This document shows positions 1 to 8,000 of a stretch of 14,917 nt of DNA, in pieces (the stretch's first letter is position 1; each line of letters starts with the position of its first letter). The notes below the pieces were generated by a model. The model was not told the origin of the DNA, made no database searches, and saw nothing but the letters and a program-made list of their open reading frames with translations. The position numbers and the translations under genes are program-made. Origin of the DNA: CAYGJN01 sp964350135 (GTDB taxonomy: Bacteria > Bdellovibrionota > Bacteriovoracia > Bacteriovoracales > Bacteriovoracaceae); NCBI GenBank assembly GCA_964350135.1, contig CAYGJN010000070.1, positions 1 to 14,917 of the forward strand. Direction: 5' to 3'.

Positions 1-1841
1 ATCCAATAGAAAGACTTCAAAGTGTAAATGATATTTTAAAACGTGAACTTGAAATACTTGGTATGCAACAAAAAATTAAAAGCCAAGCACATGATGAGAT
101 TACAAAATCTCAAAAAGAATATTTTCTTCGCGAACAAATTAGAGCTATCAAAAGTGAACTCGGTGACGAAGGCACACAAGAAACTCTTGATGAATTCCAA
201 GAATTTAAACAAAAAGTTACTGAATGCTCTATGCCTGAAGAAGTTGAAAAAGAAAGCCTTAAGCAACTTGCTCGTTTAGAAAAGATGCATCCAGATTCTA
301 GCGAGGCAAGTATTTTAAGAACCTATCTAGAATGGATGACTGATCTTCCCTGGTCTACAGAAAGTGAAGAGCATATTGATCTAGACAAAGCAAAAGCTAT
401 TCTTGATGAAGATCATTTTGATCTTGAAAAAGTTAAAGAAAGAATTCTTGAATACCTTGCAGTCAGACAGCTCAAGGGCAAAGATATGAAAGGTCCAATT
501 CTATGCCTTGCAGGACCTCCAGGTGTTGGAAAAACAAGTCTTGGTAAATCCATTGCTAAAAGTATTGGGCGCGAGTTTGTTAGACTTTCTCTTGGCGGTG
601 TCAAAGACGAAGCAGAAATTCGAGGACATAGAAGAACATATGTAGGAGCAATGCCAGGAAGATTTATTCAAGCACTTAAACAAGCTGGAACAAAAAATCC
701 TGTTGTCATGCTTGATGAGATTGATAAACTAGGGTCTGACTTTAGAGGTGATCCCTCAAGTGCTCTTCTTGAAGTACTAGACCCTGAACAAAATAATTCA
801 TTCAGGGATCATTATATAAACTTACCTTTTAATCTTTCCAATGTGATGTTTATAGCAACAGCAAATGTTATTGATAATATCCCTGCTCCCCTTAGAGACA
901 GAATGGAATTATTAAATCTAACTGGCTATACACAGGAAGATAAAATTGCAATTGCACATAAATACCTTATCCCTAAACAAATGAAGGAAAATGGTATTTC
1001 TGAAGAGTTTATTGATTTTCAAGAAGCAGGTGTAGAGGTCGTAATCAAAAACTTCACTTCAGAAGCTGGCCTTCGTAACCTAGAAAGACAAATTGGCTCT
1101 CTTTGTAGAAAAGTTGCCAAGAAAATGGCACTTGGAGAAAAAGAAATTACTGAAGTAACACCAGAGTCAGTTATTGAAATGCTTGGACCTCCTCCATTTA
1201 CAAAAGAAGACCATAGAGAATCTGATGAAGTCGGTGTCTCTACGGGACTTGCATGGACATCAAGTGGCGGACAAGTTCTTTATATTGAATCTACTTGCAT
1301 GAAAGGCAGTGGATTAACGCTAACAGGCCAACTTGGTGATGTTATGAAAGAATCCGCAAACGCTGCTCTTGGATATATTAGAAGCAAGGCAAGTAAGTTT
1401 GGGATTGATGAAACTTTTTTTGAAAACAATGAAATACATGTTCACCTTCCGGCTGGAGCTATACCAAAAGATGGGCCAAGTGCAGGAATAACAATGGCAA
1501 CAGCACTACTTTCTCTTGCGACAGACTTACCAATCTGCAAAGACGTAGCAATGACTGGAGAGATTACCTTAACTGGAAAAATCTTACCAATTGGTGGTCT
1601 TAAAGAAAAAGCTTTAGCGGCTATGCGACTTGGTATCAAAACTATTATTATTCCTTGGAAAAATAGTAAGGACCTTATAGATATACCAGAGGAGTATAGA
1701 GAAAGATTAAACTTCGTCCCTGTAAAAAACTTTGATGAAGTTGCGGCCATCGCTTTAATTGGATGGCTTGAACATAAAAAGCAAATTAAAAACAATAACG
1801 GATCAAAACGCTCAAAAAATCAACCAGCAGCTGCTGCCTAA
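1..1841 (+). CDS. lon: ATP-dependent protease Lon (5'-truncated by window edge)
   Basis: Lon is a cytoplasmic AAA+ serine protease that degrades misfolded and regulatory proteins. The frame is open from base 3, so the ATG at 63 is internal; the residues before it (ending LKRELEILG) match the end of the Lon N-terminal region. Numbering from base 63: coiled linker with the Lon-typical KEYFLREQ (about 19-26); Walker A GPPGVGKT at residues 151-158 (bases 513-536); Walker B VVMLDEIDK (bases 702-728); proteolytic domain with catalytic Ser473 in PKDGPSAG (bases 1479-1481) and Lys516 in GGLKEKA (bases 1608-1610). The Ser-Lys spacing of 43 equals that of E. coli Lon (S679/K722), so roughly 185-190 N-terminal residues lie outside the window. 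The C terminus carries a short Lys/Asn-rich tail ending in four alanines. Nothing suggests inactivation. Confidence 0.97.
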   Translation, partial: PIERLQSVNDILKRELEILGMQQKIKSQAHDEITKSQKEYFLREQIRAIKSELGDEGTQETLDEFQEFKQKVTECSMPEEVEKESLKQLARLEKMHPDSSEASILRTYLEWMTDLPWSTESEEHIDLDKAKAILDEDHFDLEKVKERILEYLAVRQLKGKDMKGPILCLAGPPGVGKTSLGKSIAKSIGREFVRLSLGGVKDEAEIRGHRRTYVGAMPGRFIQALKQAGTKNPVVMLDEIDKLGSDFRGDPSSALLEVLDPEQNNSFRDHYINLPFNLSNVMFIATANVIDNIPAPLRDRMELLNLTGYTQEDKIAIAHKYLIPKQMKENGISEEFIDFQEAGVEVVIKNFTSEAGLRNLERQIGSLCRKVAKKMALGEKEITEVTPESVIEMLGPPPFTKEDHRESDEVGVSTGLAWTSSGGQVLYIESTCMKGSGLTLTGQLGDVMKESANAALGYIRSKASKFGIDETFFENNEIHVHLPAGAIPKDGPSAGITMATALLSLATDLPICKDVAMTGEITLTGKILPIGGLKEKALAAMRLGIKTIIIPWKNSKDLIDIPEEYRERLNFVPVKNFDEVAAIALIGWLEHKKQIKNNNGSKRSKNQPAAAA

Positions 1842-1865
1842 CAAGGGAGCAACTGCTCTCTTGTT
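1840..1865 (+). terminator. Hairpin at the lon stop codon, probable terminator
   Basis: An 11-bp stem (1840-1850 with 1855-1865, one G-T pair, loop AACT) begins inside the lon TAA. It is not followed by a T-run, so it may be a weak or factor-assisted terminator, or only a 3'-end stabilising hairpin. Confidence 0.45.
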
Positions 1866-1942
1866 CCCAATATTGACCAATCTATTATATAATCAGTAGT
1901 AAGTACTTTCTGAATCAGGGTGCAGAATAAAAAGGATTTTAA

Positions 1943-2365
1943 ATGTCATCCGACATAACTCTTTCATTAGAAGATATTAATAAAAATTGCAAAATACTTA
2001 TTGTGGATGATTCTGAATATTCACGAAAAATGATTGTTAAAACACTTGAGAGTGAAGGAATCGTAGTTTCCGGAGAAGCTTCTAGTGCTTCTGAAGCCAT
2101 GGATCTTATCGGTAAGCTGGGTGCAAATATTATTATCACTGATGTTGTTATGCCTGATTTGAACGGTATTGAGTTATGCCGCAAGTTCAATAGTGCATTC
2201 TCAGAGCGTTTTTTTATTATGGTCACCTCTCTAAACCAAGAAAAAACTGTTATTGATGCTATCACAGCTGGCGCAATTGATTTTATTGAAAAACCTTTTG
2301 ATAATAATCAACTTTTTCAAGCTGTTCTAAAAGCATCTCAAAGAGTTTTGGAGTCAGTTGGATAA
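1943..2365 (+). CDS. Single-domain response regulator (CheY-like receiver)
   Basis: This 140-residue protein is a lone receiver (REC) domain with no output domain. All phosphorylation-site residues are visible: acidic pair Asp22-Asp23 (ILIVDDS), phospho-acceptor Asp67 (IIITDVVMPDLNG), switch Thr95 (MVTS) and Lys117 in the EKPF motif. It has about 15 extra residues before the first strand. The start is supported by AAAGGA at 1931-1936, 6 bases before the ATG. An exact TATAAT lies at 1888-1893, but no convincing -35 sits at the right distance, so the promoter is uncertain. The next ATG directly abuts this stop codon, so the two products are probably translationally coupled. Because the neighbour looks like a CheX/CheC-type phosphatase, a role as a phospho-relay or chemotaxis-like output is plausible. 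The cognate kinase is not in the window. Confidence 0.92.
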   Translation: MSSDITLSLEDINKNCKILIVDDSEYSRKMIVKTLESEGIVVSGEASSASEAMDLIGKLGANIIITDVVMPDLNGIELCRKFNSAFSERFFIMVTSLNQEKTVIDAITAGAIDFIEKPFDNNQLFQAVLKASQRVLESVG

Positions 2366-2905
2366 ATGAGAATCTTTAAAAAAAGTATACCTAGAGTTAT
2401 AAACCTAAAAAAGATTATTCCTATTAATCTAAAACTTTATGATTCTGTAACCCTAGAACTTAAGAATATCGAAATAGACAAGATATCTGCCGACGCCCTT
2501 GAGGATTACTTCAGAAAGTCACATTGCGTTCTTTATACAATCAATGGTGAGATTCATGGACAGGCCCTTGCATTATCAGACTCACGGTATTTTTTAGAAA
2601 TAGAAAATAACGAGCTCGGTTTAAATGATATATTCTTAGAATCATCAAATATTATTATTGAAGAAATTTTGAAAAGAGCGAATGATGGCTTTGACCTTGT
2701 TAGTTATCTTTCTGCACCAATGCCAATAAATAACAACCGCCAGGATGAGCAGATTAAAAGGATGCGAATACTCTCATTTTTAAACAAATCCCTTGCGAGA
2801 AGAGAGTTTTATCAATTAGATTATTTTTTCACTTATGAGGATTTTAGCTTTCCTATTCGCCTCTTTTTTATGATAAATATTAACGAAACTACACTGGAAA
2901 ACTAA
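2366..2905 (+). CDS. Putative divergent CheX/CheC-like phosphatase
   Basis: This 179-residue soluble protein has no clear textbook signature. Its pattern resembles the CheX/CheC/FliY phosphatase fold: a strand motif NGEIHGQALALS (60-71), then an ExxN motif, Glu92-Ser-Ser-Asn95 (E codon at 2639), heading a hydrophobic helix IIIEEIL, then YLSAPMPI (114-121) in the place of the family's IxxPxv strand, and a C-terminal strand pair ending SFPIRLFFMI. In CheC/CheX the conserved ExxN residues act on phosphorylated CheY. The Gly usually found a few residues after the Asn is not conserved here. The ATG immediately follows the stop codon of the receiver gene, and GGAG at 2350-2353 is rather far upstream, so translation is probably coupled. 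A single phosphatase site fits CheX better than CheC, which has two. The assignment rests on pattern and context; it could instead be an unrelated small protein. Confidence 0.5.
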   Translation: MRIFKKSIPRVINLKKIIPINLKLYDSVTLELKNIEIDKISADALEDYFRKSHCVLYTINGEIHGQALALSDSRYFLEIENNELGLNDIFLESSNIIIEEILKRANDGFDLVSYLSAPMPINNNRQDEQIKRMRILSFLNKSLARREFYQLDYFFTYEDFSFPIRLFFMININETTLEN

Positions 2906-2906
2906 G

Positions 2907-3311
2907 ATGTTTAAATTTTCAATTTATTTTATTATTAGTTTCATTATTCTTTCTTTTCCACTCAAGGGAAAAAAACTTTTTCATTATTTGGATCATATGG
3001 CAGCACCCTATCTCTCACCTGTTATGAATAAGGGATATCAAAGCGCAAGTCAGAAACTTTCAAAAGTGAAATTTTTTGGAATAAAACTTCTCGGTAGTTC
3101 AAGCTCTGACAAGGTTGCAACAAAGCTATCGGCACCACAAAGAAGAGAAGACTTAAAAAATAAGTTTCTTGCAAAGCCAAAAAAAGAAATTGATAAGAAA
3201 GTACCAGAACCTAAAGACCTTGAACGAAAAAGCCAGGTCGATGAAGCAGAATTTTACAGCGACGAAGAACTTGATCAACTCAAGCAAATGATTTTAAAGT
3301 CAGAGATTTAG
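2907..3311 (+). CDS. Small membrane-anchored or secreted charged protein, function unknown
   Basis: I do not recognise this 134-residue protein. It starts with a hydrophobic stretch (about 4-18, FSIYFIISFIILSFP) that could be a signal peptide or an uncleaved inner-membrane anchor. A Ser-rich middle follows (GSSSSDK near 63-69), then a strongly charged Lys/Glu tail (about 80-134) ending in an acidic, probably helical segment, EEFYSDEELDQ-like in character (actual residues AEFYSDEELDQLKQMI). The ATG lies one base after the preceding stop codon, so it belongs to the same operon as the receiver and CheX-like genes, and the terminator hairpin begins at its own stop. Position suggests a membrane partner or effector of the receiver module, but nothing in the sequence proves it. 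Confidence 0.7.
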   Translation: MFKFSIYFIISFIILSFPLKGKKLFHYLDHMAAPYLSPVMNKGYQSASQKLSKVKFFGIKLLGSSSSDKVATKLSAPQRREDLKNKFLAKPKKEIDKKVPEPKDLERKSQVDEAEFYSDEELDQLKQMILKSEI

Positions 3312-3336
3312 GCTCAGCTCAACTGAGCCTTTCTCT
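3310..3336 (+). terminator. Rho-independent terminator after the receiver operon
   Basis: A perfect 8-bp stem AGGCTCAG/CTGAGCCT (3310-3317 and 3323-3330, loop CTCAA) is followed by TTCTCT. It overlaps the stop codon of the upstream gene. The convergent gene on the minus strand stops at 3335, so the same hairpin may also end that transcript, although the minus side lacks a T-run. Confidence 0.75.
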
Positions 3337-3547
3337 ATAAAGATGGTTGATCAATTACTCCACCAGATTCACTTACTATTGCTTGGATTGCAAAGTCACT
3401 TTCAACAAGTCTTTTACTGCAATTATGAGCAAGGTTTCCTCTGGTATAAATAATATCTTCCCCGTATTCGGGATTACTATTATTAGTCATCAAATCAGAC
3501 ATGGCCGACATTGATAATAATAAGAGCAAGGCTACAAGAAATTTCAT
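3335..3547 (-). CDS. Small secreted protein with PxYGE motif (paralogue 1)
   Basis: This 70-residue protein begins with a classic signal peptide (MKFLVALLLLLSMSA, cleavage probably around 15-18). The mature part of about 53 residues has one Cys (Cys43). The start is well supported by AAGGAG at 3554-3559, 6 bases before the ATG. The motif NPEYGED (25-31), then NLAHNCSK (38-45), aligns with DPTYGEN and NLEAKCAK in the gene immediately upstream, allowing an insertion of about seven residues here. The two are therefore probably diverged tandem duplicates. The 68-base gap between them shows no obvious terminator, so both are likely transcribed from the sigma-54-type promoter at 3863-3879. Function unknown; periplasmic or extracellular location is inferred from the signal peptide. 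Confidence 0.75.
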   Translation of the reverse strand: MKFLVALLLLLSMSAMSDLMTNNSNPEYGEDIIYTRGNLAHNCSKRLVESDFAIQAIVSESGGVIDQPSL

Positions 3548-3615
3548 TTCTTTCTCCTTGTGCTAGGTTTTTTAACAGGTTTTAGTAAATTAATTTTAAT
3601 CACAACAACTCCTTA

Positions 3616-3810
3616 CTAATCTGTTACAAGAACAGCAGCTTCCGTAGGAATGCCTTCTTTTGTTTTTAATGCTGTGACATCTGCACCATTACCTTCATAA
3701 ATTTTTGCACATTTAGCCTCAAGATTTTCACCATAGGTTGGATCTTCAGTGGCATAAGACGTACTCATCATCAAGATAAGCGCCATCGGGCCAATAATCT
3801 TTCTAAGCAT
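3616..3810 (-). CDS. Small secreted protein with PxYGE motif (paralogue 2)
   Basis: This is a 64-residue protein when started at the ATG at 3810. A longer frame from an ATG at 3840 exists but has no ribosome binding site, whereas AAGGGGAA at 3815-3822 sits just before the 3810 ATG. The signal peptide is MLRKIIGPMALILMMSTSYA, cleaved probably after Ala20. The mature peptide of about 44 residues carries DPTYGEN (23-29) and NLEAKCAK (29-36, one Cys at 34), shared with its downstream neighbour. No enzymatic motif is visible. As the first gene behind a sigma-54-like promoter it is probably switched on by a specific signal rather than made constitutively. It could be a structural, signalling or antimicrobial-type exopeptide; the sequence does not decide. 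Confidence 0.75.
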   Translation of the reverse strand: MLRKIIGPMALILMMSTSYATEDPTYGENLEAKCAKIYEGNGADVTALKTKEGIPTEAAVLVTD

Positions 3811-3814
3811 GTTC

Positions 3815-3822
3815 TTCCCCTT
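3815..3822 (-). promoter_or_regulatory. Ribosome binding site deciding the start at 3810
   Basis: On the minus strand AAGGGGAA lies 4 bases before the ATG (6 bases from its last G). No comparable site precedes the alternative ATG at 3840, which favours the 64-residue product with an N-terminal signal peptide. Confidence 0.7.
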
Positions 3823-3862
3823 TGCTAGAAATATAGACATTTATCAATCTAGAACTTTAATA

Positions 3863-3879
3863 TGCATTCCCTGTGCCAA
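3863..3879 (-). promoter_or_regulatory. Sigma-54 (-24/-12) promoter for the small secreted protein genes
   Basis: The minus strand reads TTGGCACAGGGAATGCA. The invariant GG (3877-3876) and GC (3865-3864) are separated by exactly 10 bases, as required for RpoN promoters. The match to TGGCAC-N5-TTGCA has one mismatch (ATGCA). Transcription would start near 3852, leaving a leader of about 40 bases that contains the ribosome binding site. Sigma-54 holoenzyme needs an ATP-hydrolysing enhancer-binding activator; a candidate activator site is the inverted repeat at 3936-3952. Confidence 0.65.
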
Positions 3880-3918
3880 GATTAGGAGGCATATACGTCA
3901 GTTTAAGCACTTACGGAC

Positions 3919-3952
3919 TGTCTAAAAAATGAATATGTCTAAAAAATAGACA
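3919..3952. promoter_or_regulatory. TGTCTA repeat and inverted-repeat operator or enhancer
   Basis: The 12-base sequence TGTCTAAAAAAT occurs twice (3919-3930 and 3936-3947, starts 17 bases apart). The second copy forms a perfect inverted repeat, TGTCTA-AAAAA-TAGACA (3936-3952). A further TAGACA lies at 3833-3838. The inverted repeat is centred about 92 bases upstream of the start predicted from the sigma-54-like promoter, a typical position for an enhancer-binding protein. It also lies upstream of the divergent barrel gene (ATG 4171) and could affect that too. Confidence 0.5.
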
Positions 3953-4170
3953 ATAAAACCGGAGCAAATTTGAAACATTTTTGAGTAACGTGGAGGTTAT
4001 TCGGCACCAAAAGCTTGTAATAATTACAGCATAATTTACAAGTTCTTACATTTTCTAGAGTTTGAAGCAGTAAAATCTAAAACTCCTTGTTGAAAAACTA
4101 CAAAAGATATATTTCTTAGTATTAGACTCAACTATTTCTAATAGATGAGTTTATAAGGGAGTTATTTTAT
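3953..4170. other. Non-coding divergent intergenic region
   Basis: Together with 3811-3952 this makes about 360 bases between divergent genes with no supported ORF. It contains an imperfect dyad CTTGTAA (4014-4020) / TTACAAG (4036-4042) with a 15-base loop, and a smaller dyad GTAAT-A-ATTAC (4017-4027) overlapping its left arm. The right part is A/T-rich (TAAAAT at 4071-4076 and TTGTTG near 4087) but gives no sigma-70 pair with good spacing, so the promoter of the 4171 gene is unplaced. A small RNA cannot be excluded. Confidence 0.4.
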
Positions 4171-5016
4171 ATGTTCCGAAGACCACGGAAATTCTTTTCA
4201 ATCATTACCCTAGTGAGTCTTGCTCAACTAAGCTTTGCACAAAGTAGTATGAGTACACTCACAAGCAACTTTCTTGAGAAACTTAAACAAAACACATCCC
4301 TATATACAGATCTAACCTATGGATCAAGCCTTAAAGAACAAAGCCGTGCAGACTATACTGCTGACCTCTCAGCGACCCTTATTCCTTCTTATAAGCTTTC
4401 TAGTAGAACTACACTTATTGGGAGAATCACTGGAAATAAAGCTCTTGAAAACGAAAGAAAACAAGAACTCTCAACTGCTTATCTAGGATTAACTCAAAAA
4501 ATTACAAAGTTTGGATCAAACGATTTTATAAGCACATCAGCAACTTTAAGAGGATATCTACCCGTTAATAAAGACCTTAAAGAGGGTACAACTTATAGAT
4601 CTCAATTATATTTTAGACCTTATATGACTTTCGATTTTACAAAAATTGGTTTTAATTATGTGAAACTTACTCTTAGGCCTTCATATACTAAATACTTCCA
4701 CAAATATAAAACTTTTAACGATGCTGTAAATACTGATCGCAACCTATCAGCACTAGCAAACATCTCTATTTTAGCAACAGATAAGATTACCTTATCAACT
4801 CTGGGCGGATTAAGTGAGTCCTGGAATTATCGAGGCAGCAGAAGTGAAACTTACGTTCTTGATACTTCCATTGGCTATGATTTTGGAAAATCTAGCAATA
4901 TTGCTGTTGGATACTCAGTACAACAAAAAACATTAACACCAACTGGTGAAAACAATATTCAGCTTTTTGATAATGAGGGAGGAGAAACGTACGTAACGCT
5001 TTCTCATCAATTTTAA
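4171..5016 (+). CDS. Outer-membrane beta-barrel-like protein
   Basis: This 281-residue protein has a basic N terminus and signal peptide (FFSIITLVSLAQLSFA, predicted cleavage after Ala23). The mature part is rich in alternating polar/aromatic strands, for example STSATLRGYLPV, SQLYFRPYMTFDF, YVKLTLRPSYTKYF, ITLSTLGGLSESW, TSIGYDF and IAVGYSVQQ. It ends in a strand finishing THLSHQF-style (actual TYVTLSHQF) with the terminal Phe typical of BAM substrates. The length fits a barrel of about 10-12 strands, an estimate. AAGGGAG at 4156-4162 precedes the ATG by 8 bases. Its stop overlaps an ATG of the metalloprotease frame (TAATG at 5014-5018), so the two genes are co-transcribed and probably work together at the outer membrane. 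No specific family is recognised, and pore or anchor function is inferred. Confidence 0.75.
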   Translation: MFRRPRKFFSIITLVSLAQLSFAQSSMSTLTSNFLEKLKQNTSLYTDLTYGSSLKEQSRADYTADLSATLIPSYKLSSRTTLIGRITGNKALENERKQELSTAYLGLTQKITKFGSNDFISTSATLRGYLPVNKDLKEGTTYRSQLYFRPYMTFDFTKIGFNYVKLTLRPSYTKYFHKYKTFNDAVNTDRNLSALANISILATDKITLSTLGGLSESWNYRGSRSETYVLDTSIGYDFGKSSNIAVGYSVQQKTLTPTGENNIQLFDNEGGETYVTLSHQF

Positions 5017-5030
5017 TGAATGCTTTATGC

Positions 5031-5035
5031 AGGAG
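5031..5035 (+). promoter_or_regulatory. Ribosome binding site deciding the lipoprotein start at 5043
   Basis: AGGAG lies 7 bases before the ATG at 5043. Starting there gives a clean lipoprotein signal peptide, whereas the upstream in-frame ATG at 5016 would add nine residues (MNALCRSRG) in front of it. Confidence 0.7.
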
Positions 5036-5042
5036 TAGAGGA

Positions 5043-8000
5043 ATGAAGAATTTAGGATTTTTATTAACAGTTTTAATTTTTGTTGGCTGTGCCAAGGAAG
5101 CTCCATATGAGGAAATTAAAACTCCTGACCAGCAAATTATAGCAAAGGATTCAGTTATTCTGGGAATCCAAGAGCCTAATAACGGTATTACAAATGATCA
5201 ACTTGCTGAGAACCTACCTGTCATGGAGGCCCAACTAGCAAAACTCAATGAACAAAAAAGAAAATTGAGTACCCAAGTCCAAAAATTGAACTCTAATACT
5301 AATACCAACTCAAATGGTATTAGCCAGGACGTTATAGCTTTACAAGAATCGATCAAGGTTGTTGATGAACAAATTATCCAACTCAATGAAGAGCTTAAGC
5401 CTTATAAGGAAAAGCTTGAAGCCCGAAACACTGAATACCTCTACCTAGTTTCAACTCTTGGAGCTCCAAGAGAAGTCGCTTCTCAGGCACCATTCTTTCA
5501 AGGTGAAGAAAAAATTGTTAAATTTAGATATGAAGAAGATGGTCTAAAGCTTTATGAATCAGAAAAAGATCTTAGATTTAATGATAATCCCCTTAATAGT
5601 AGTCCTGTTCTAACAATCCCTGGTGAATATGTAGAGTATCGATGTAAAACAAATGATCAAGGTGATTGCCTTAATAAAGAAGAAGAAAACAAAGACATTA
5701 GTTGGAAACAAAAGTCTCTTTTCAAGCCTGACTTTGACAAGCTTGAAGTTCATGAGACGAATGAAGTTAACCTTTTTGCCAATAACGATTTTTGTTTTTC
5801 AGAAATCAAGAAAAAGGCCGTGAGCGTTGAAGTTACAAGAGAGATCGTTAATATTGAAGTTGAAAAGACATACCAACTACAAGACTCTTGGTTATGTAAG
5901 GTTATCAATTTCTTAGATAATGATCAGCAACTTGCAAATACATCTTTTAAGGTTAGATATTTTTACTCTATTGCTAAACTTAACTCATTAGCATCAAAAG
6001 GATATCAGTCTGTAGATTACCCTCTACAAGATCACAATGATTTTGGTTTTTTTACTAACAAGATTAAAAGACTTGGCAATAATTTTGATCCCAACAGGCC
6101 AGAAATTTCATACAAGCTTAATCGCTTCAACCCTGATAAAAAAGTTATTGATTATCACTTAAGTGCAACTTTTAATAAAAAAGAAAACCTGTATTTAAGA
6201 GATGCAACCTATAAAGCTATTGAAAGTATTAATCAGTCTTTTGCTCGAGCAAATACTGATCTTAGAATCAATTTAATCAATGCTCCATCAGCAAAAGAAG
6301 AAAAAAAATCAGGAGATCTTAGGTATAATACCATTGTCTTAATTGATGAGCCTCTTGCCAATGGACTTTTAGGATACGGCCCAAGTGTATCTCATCCAAG
6401 AACCGGAGAGATTCTTCAAGCACATACCAATATGTACTCAGGTGTTTTAAGAACAGGTGTAAGAAGATCTTATCACTCCATGGTGCTTCTTTCTCAAGAA
6501 GAACTTAAAAAGAAAAAAGCTGCTGCAGCTACAACTACTAAAAACAATCAAAAGCCAAGTCAGCAATTAAATACTCAAGCTAATTCTCGAGCTAGAGTCA
6601 GTGTTAATAATAATATTGACTTAGATAGAAAGATTAAACTTGAGACAAAGTTTCTACAATCAGTTAATCATAACGAACTTGCAAACATTCACTATAATCA
6701 CTCTCGTGCCAAGGCTGCAAACGAAAGACTATTACATGCCAAAATGGATTTTCTTGATCATGCAAAACTAGCAGACCATAGAAAGGGAATAAAAGGCATT
6801 GAGCTTAAGTACGATCAAGACTTTAAAAATGTTGACCGTCACGATGTTATAAATATGCATTCAGAGAATAATGCCTACCATATTGAGATGTTTAATTTCA
6901 ATGCGCTTGCAAAAGAAATCATGCCAGGAGTAAAAGAAATCCCGGGCATTCTTGAAGCTGATGGAACTTTAAAGTCTTGGGATGATCTCTCTGAGTCTGT
7001 TCAAGAAAAAGTTTCTAAGATCATTATGGTGAATACTTATTCAGCTACACTTGTTCATGAGATTGGTCACAACCTTGGGCTTAGACATAATTTTATGGGC
7101 TCAACAGACCATGACAATTTCTACTCAGATGAAGAAGCAACAAAGCTTGGTTTAAACCATATTCCTCAATACAGCTCCATTATGGACTATGCATATAGTG
7201 ACCTTAATGAACTTTCTGTATTAGGTAAATATGATATTGCCGCTTTAAGATATGCATACGCAAGGGAAGTCGAGCTTATTGATGCGAATGGTGATTCGCA
7301 ATTTAGCCCTGTCGGCCAAAGTCTAAATGATCTCAAAACAACTCTGGACTCTACCGGGTTAAAAGTTAAAAACTATAATTATTGCACTGATGAAAATGCA
7401 GGTCTTTCGGTTCTTTGTAATAGATTTGACGAAGGAACAAATGTAAAAGAAATCGCACAACATTATAGTGACTCTTATATTGCTCGCTATGACAGATTAA
7501 ACTGGAGAGATGGAAGAACTAACTTTTCTACTTACGATATTATAGATTATGTAAGCTATAATATGGGCCAATTTAGAAGAATGCGTAAAGTTTATGAAAT
7601 GTTTGAACTTTACCAAGGATTCTTTGGTGCAGAATTTATGGAAGAAGGTTGTTCTGATGATCTATTAAAAGACCCTCAATATACAGAGGTTTGTACAGAT
7701 ATAAATCAAATCAGAGATGGTGCACTTATCGCAGGTAATTTCTTTCTTGATATTTTAAAAACCCCAGATGTTACATGTGCAGCGATCTCTGCAATGAATC
7801 CCACACAAACACAATACCTAAGCCTCGCTGAAATTTTTGAAGAAGCTAAGTGGAGACTTAATTTAGTAGATGTCCCAAAAACTTGTTTTGATCCTGCTAT
7901 AATGTCTTATCTAGCAGATCCTCAGAATATGTTTCAAATGCCATTTGTTGTAACTGGGGAAGCTGGTAGATACCTTAACTCTATTAAAGACCCAGATCCA

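Noticed and set aside
1442..1795. 117-residue minus-strand frame opposite the Lon protease domain.
   Set aside because: Shadow of lon; the plus strand has catalytic residues in the correct frame.
1873..1893. TTGACC and TATAAT upstream of the receiver gene as a sigma-70 promoter.
   Set aside because: The hexamers are only 9 bases apart, too close to act as a -35/-10 pair. TATAAT alone may still be a -10.
5016..5042. ATG at 5016 as the start of the metalloprotease.
   Set aside because: It would put MNALCRSRG before the lipoprotein signal peptide and has no ribosome binding site. The ATG at 5043 has AGGAG 7 bases upstream.
6505..6600. Low-complexity Ala/Thr/Asn/Gln stretch in the metalloprotease as a repeat or recombination scar.
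   Set aside because: It is in frame, with codon use like the rest of the gene, and looks like an ordinary flexible linker between domains.
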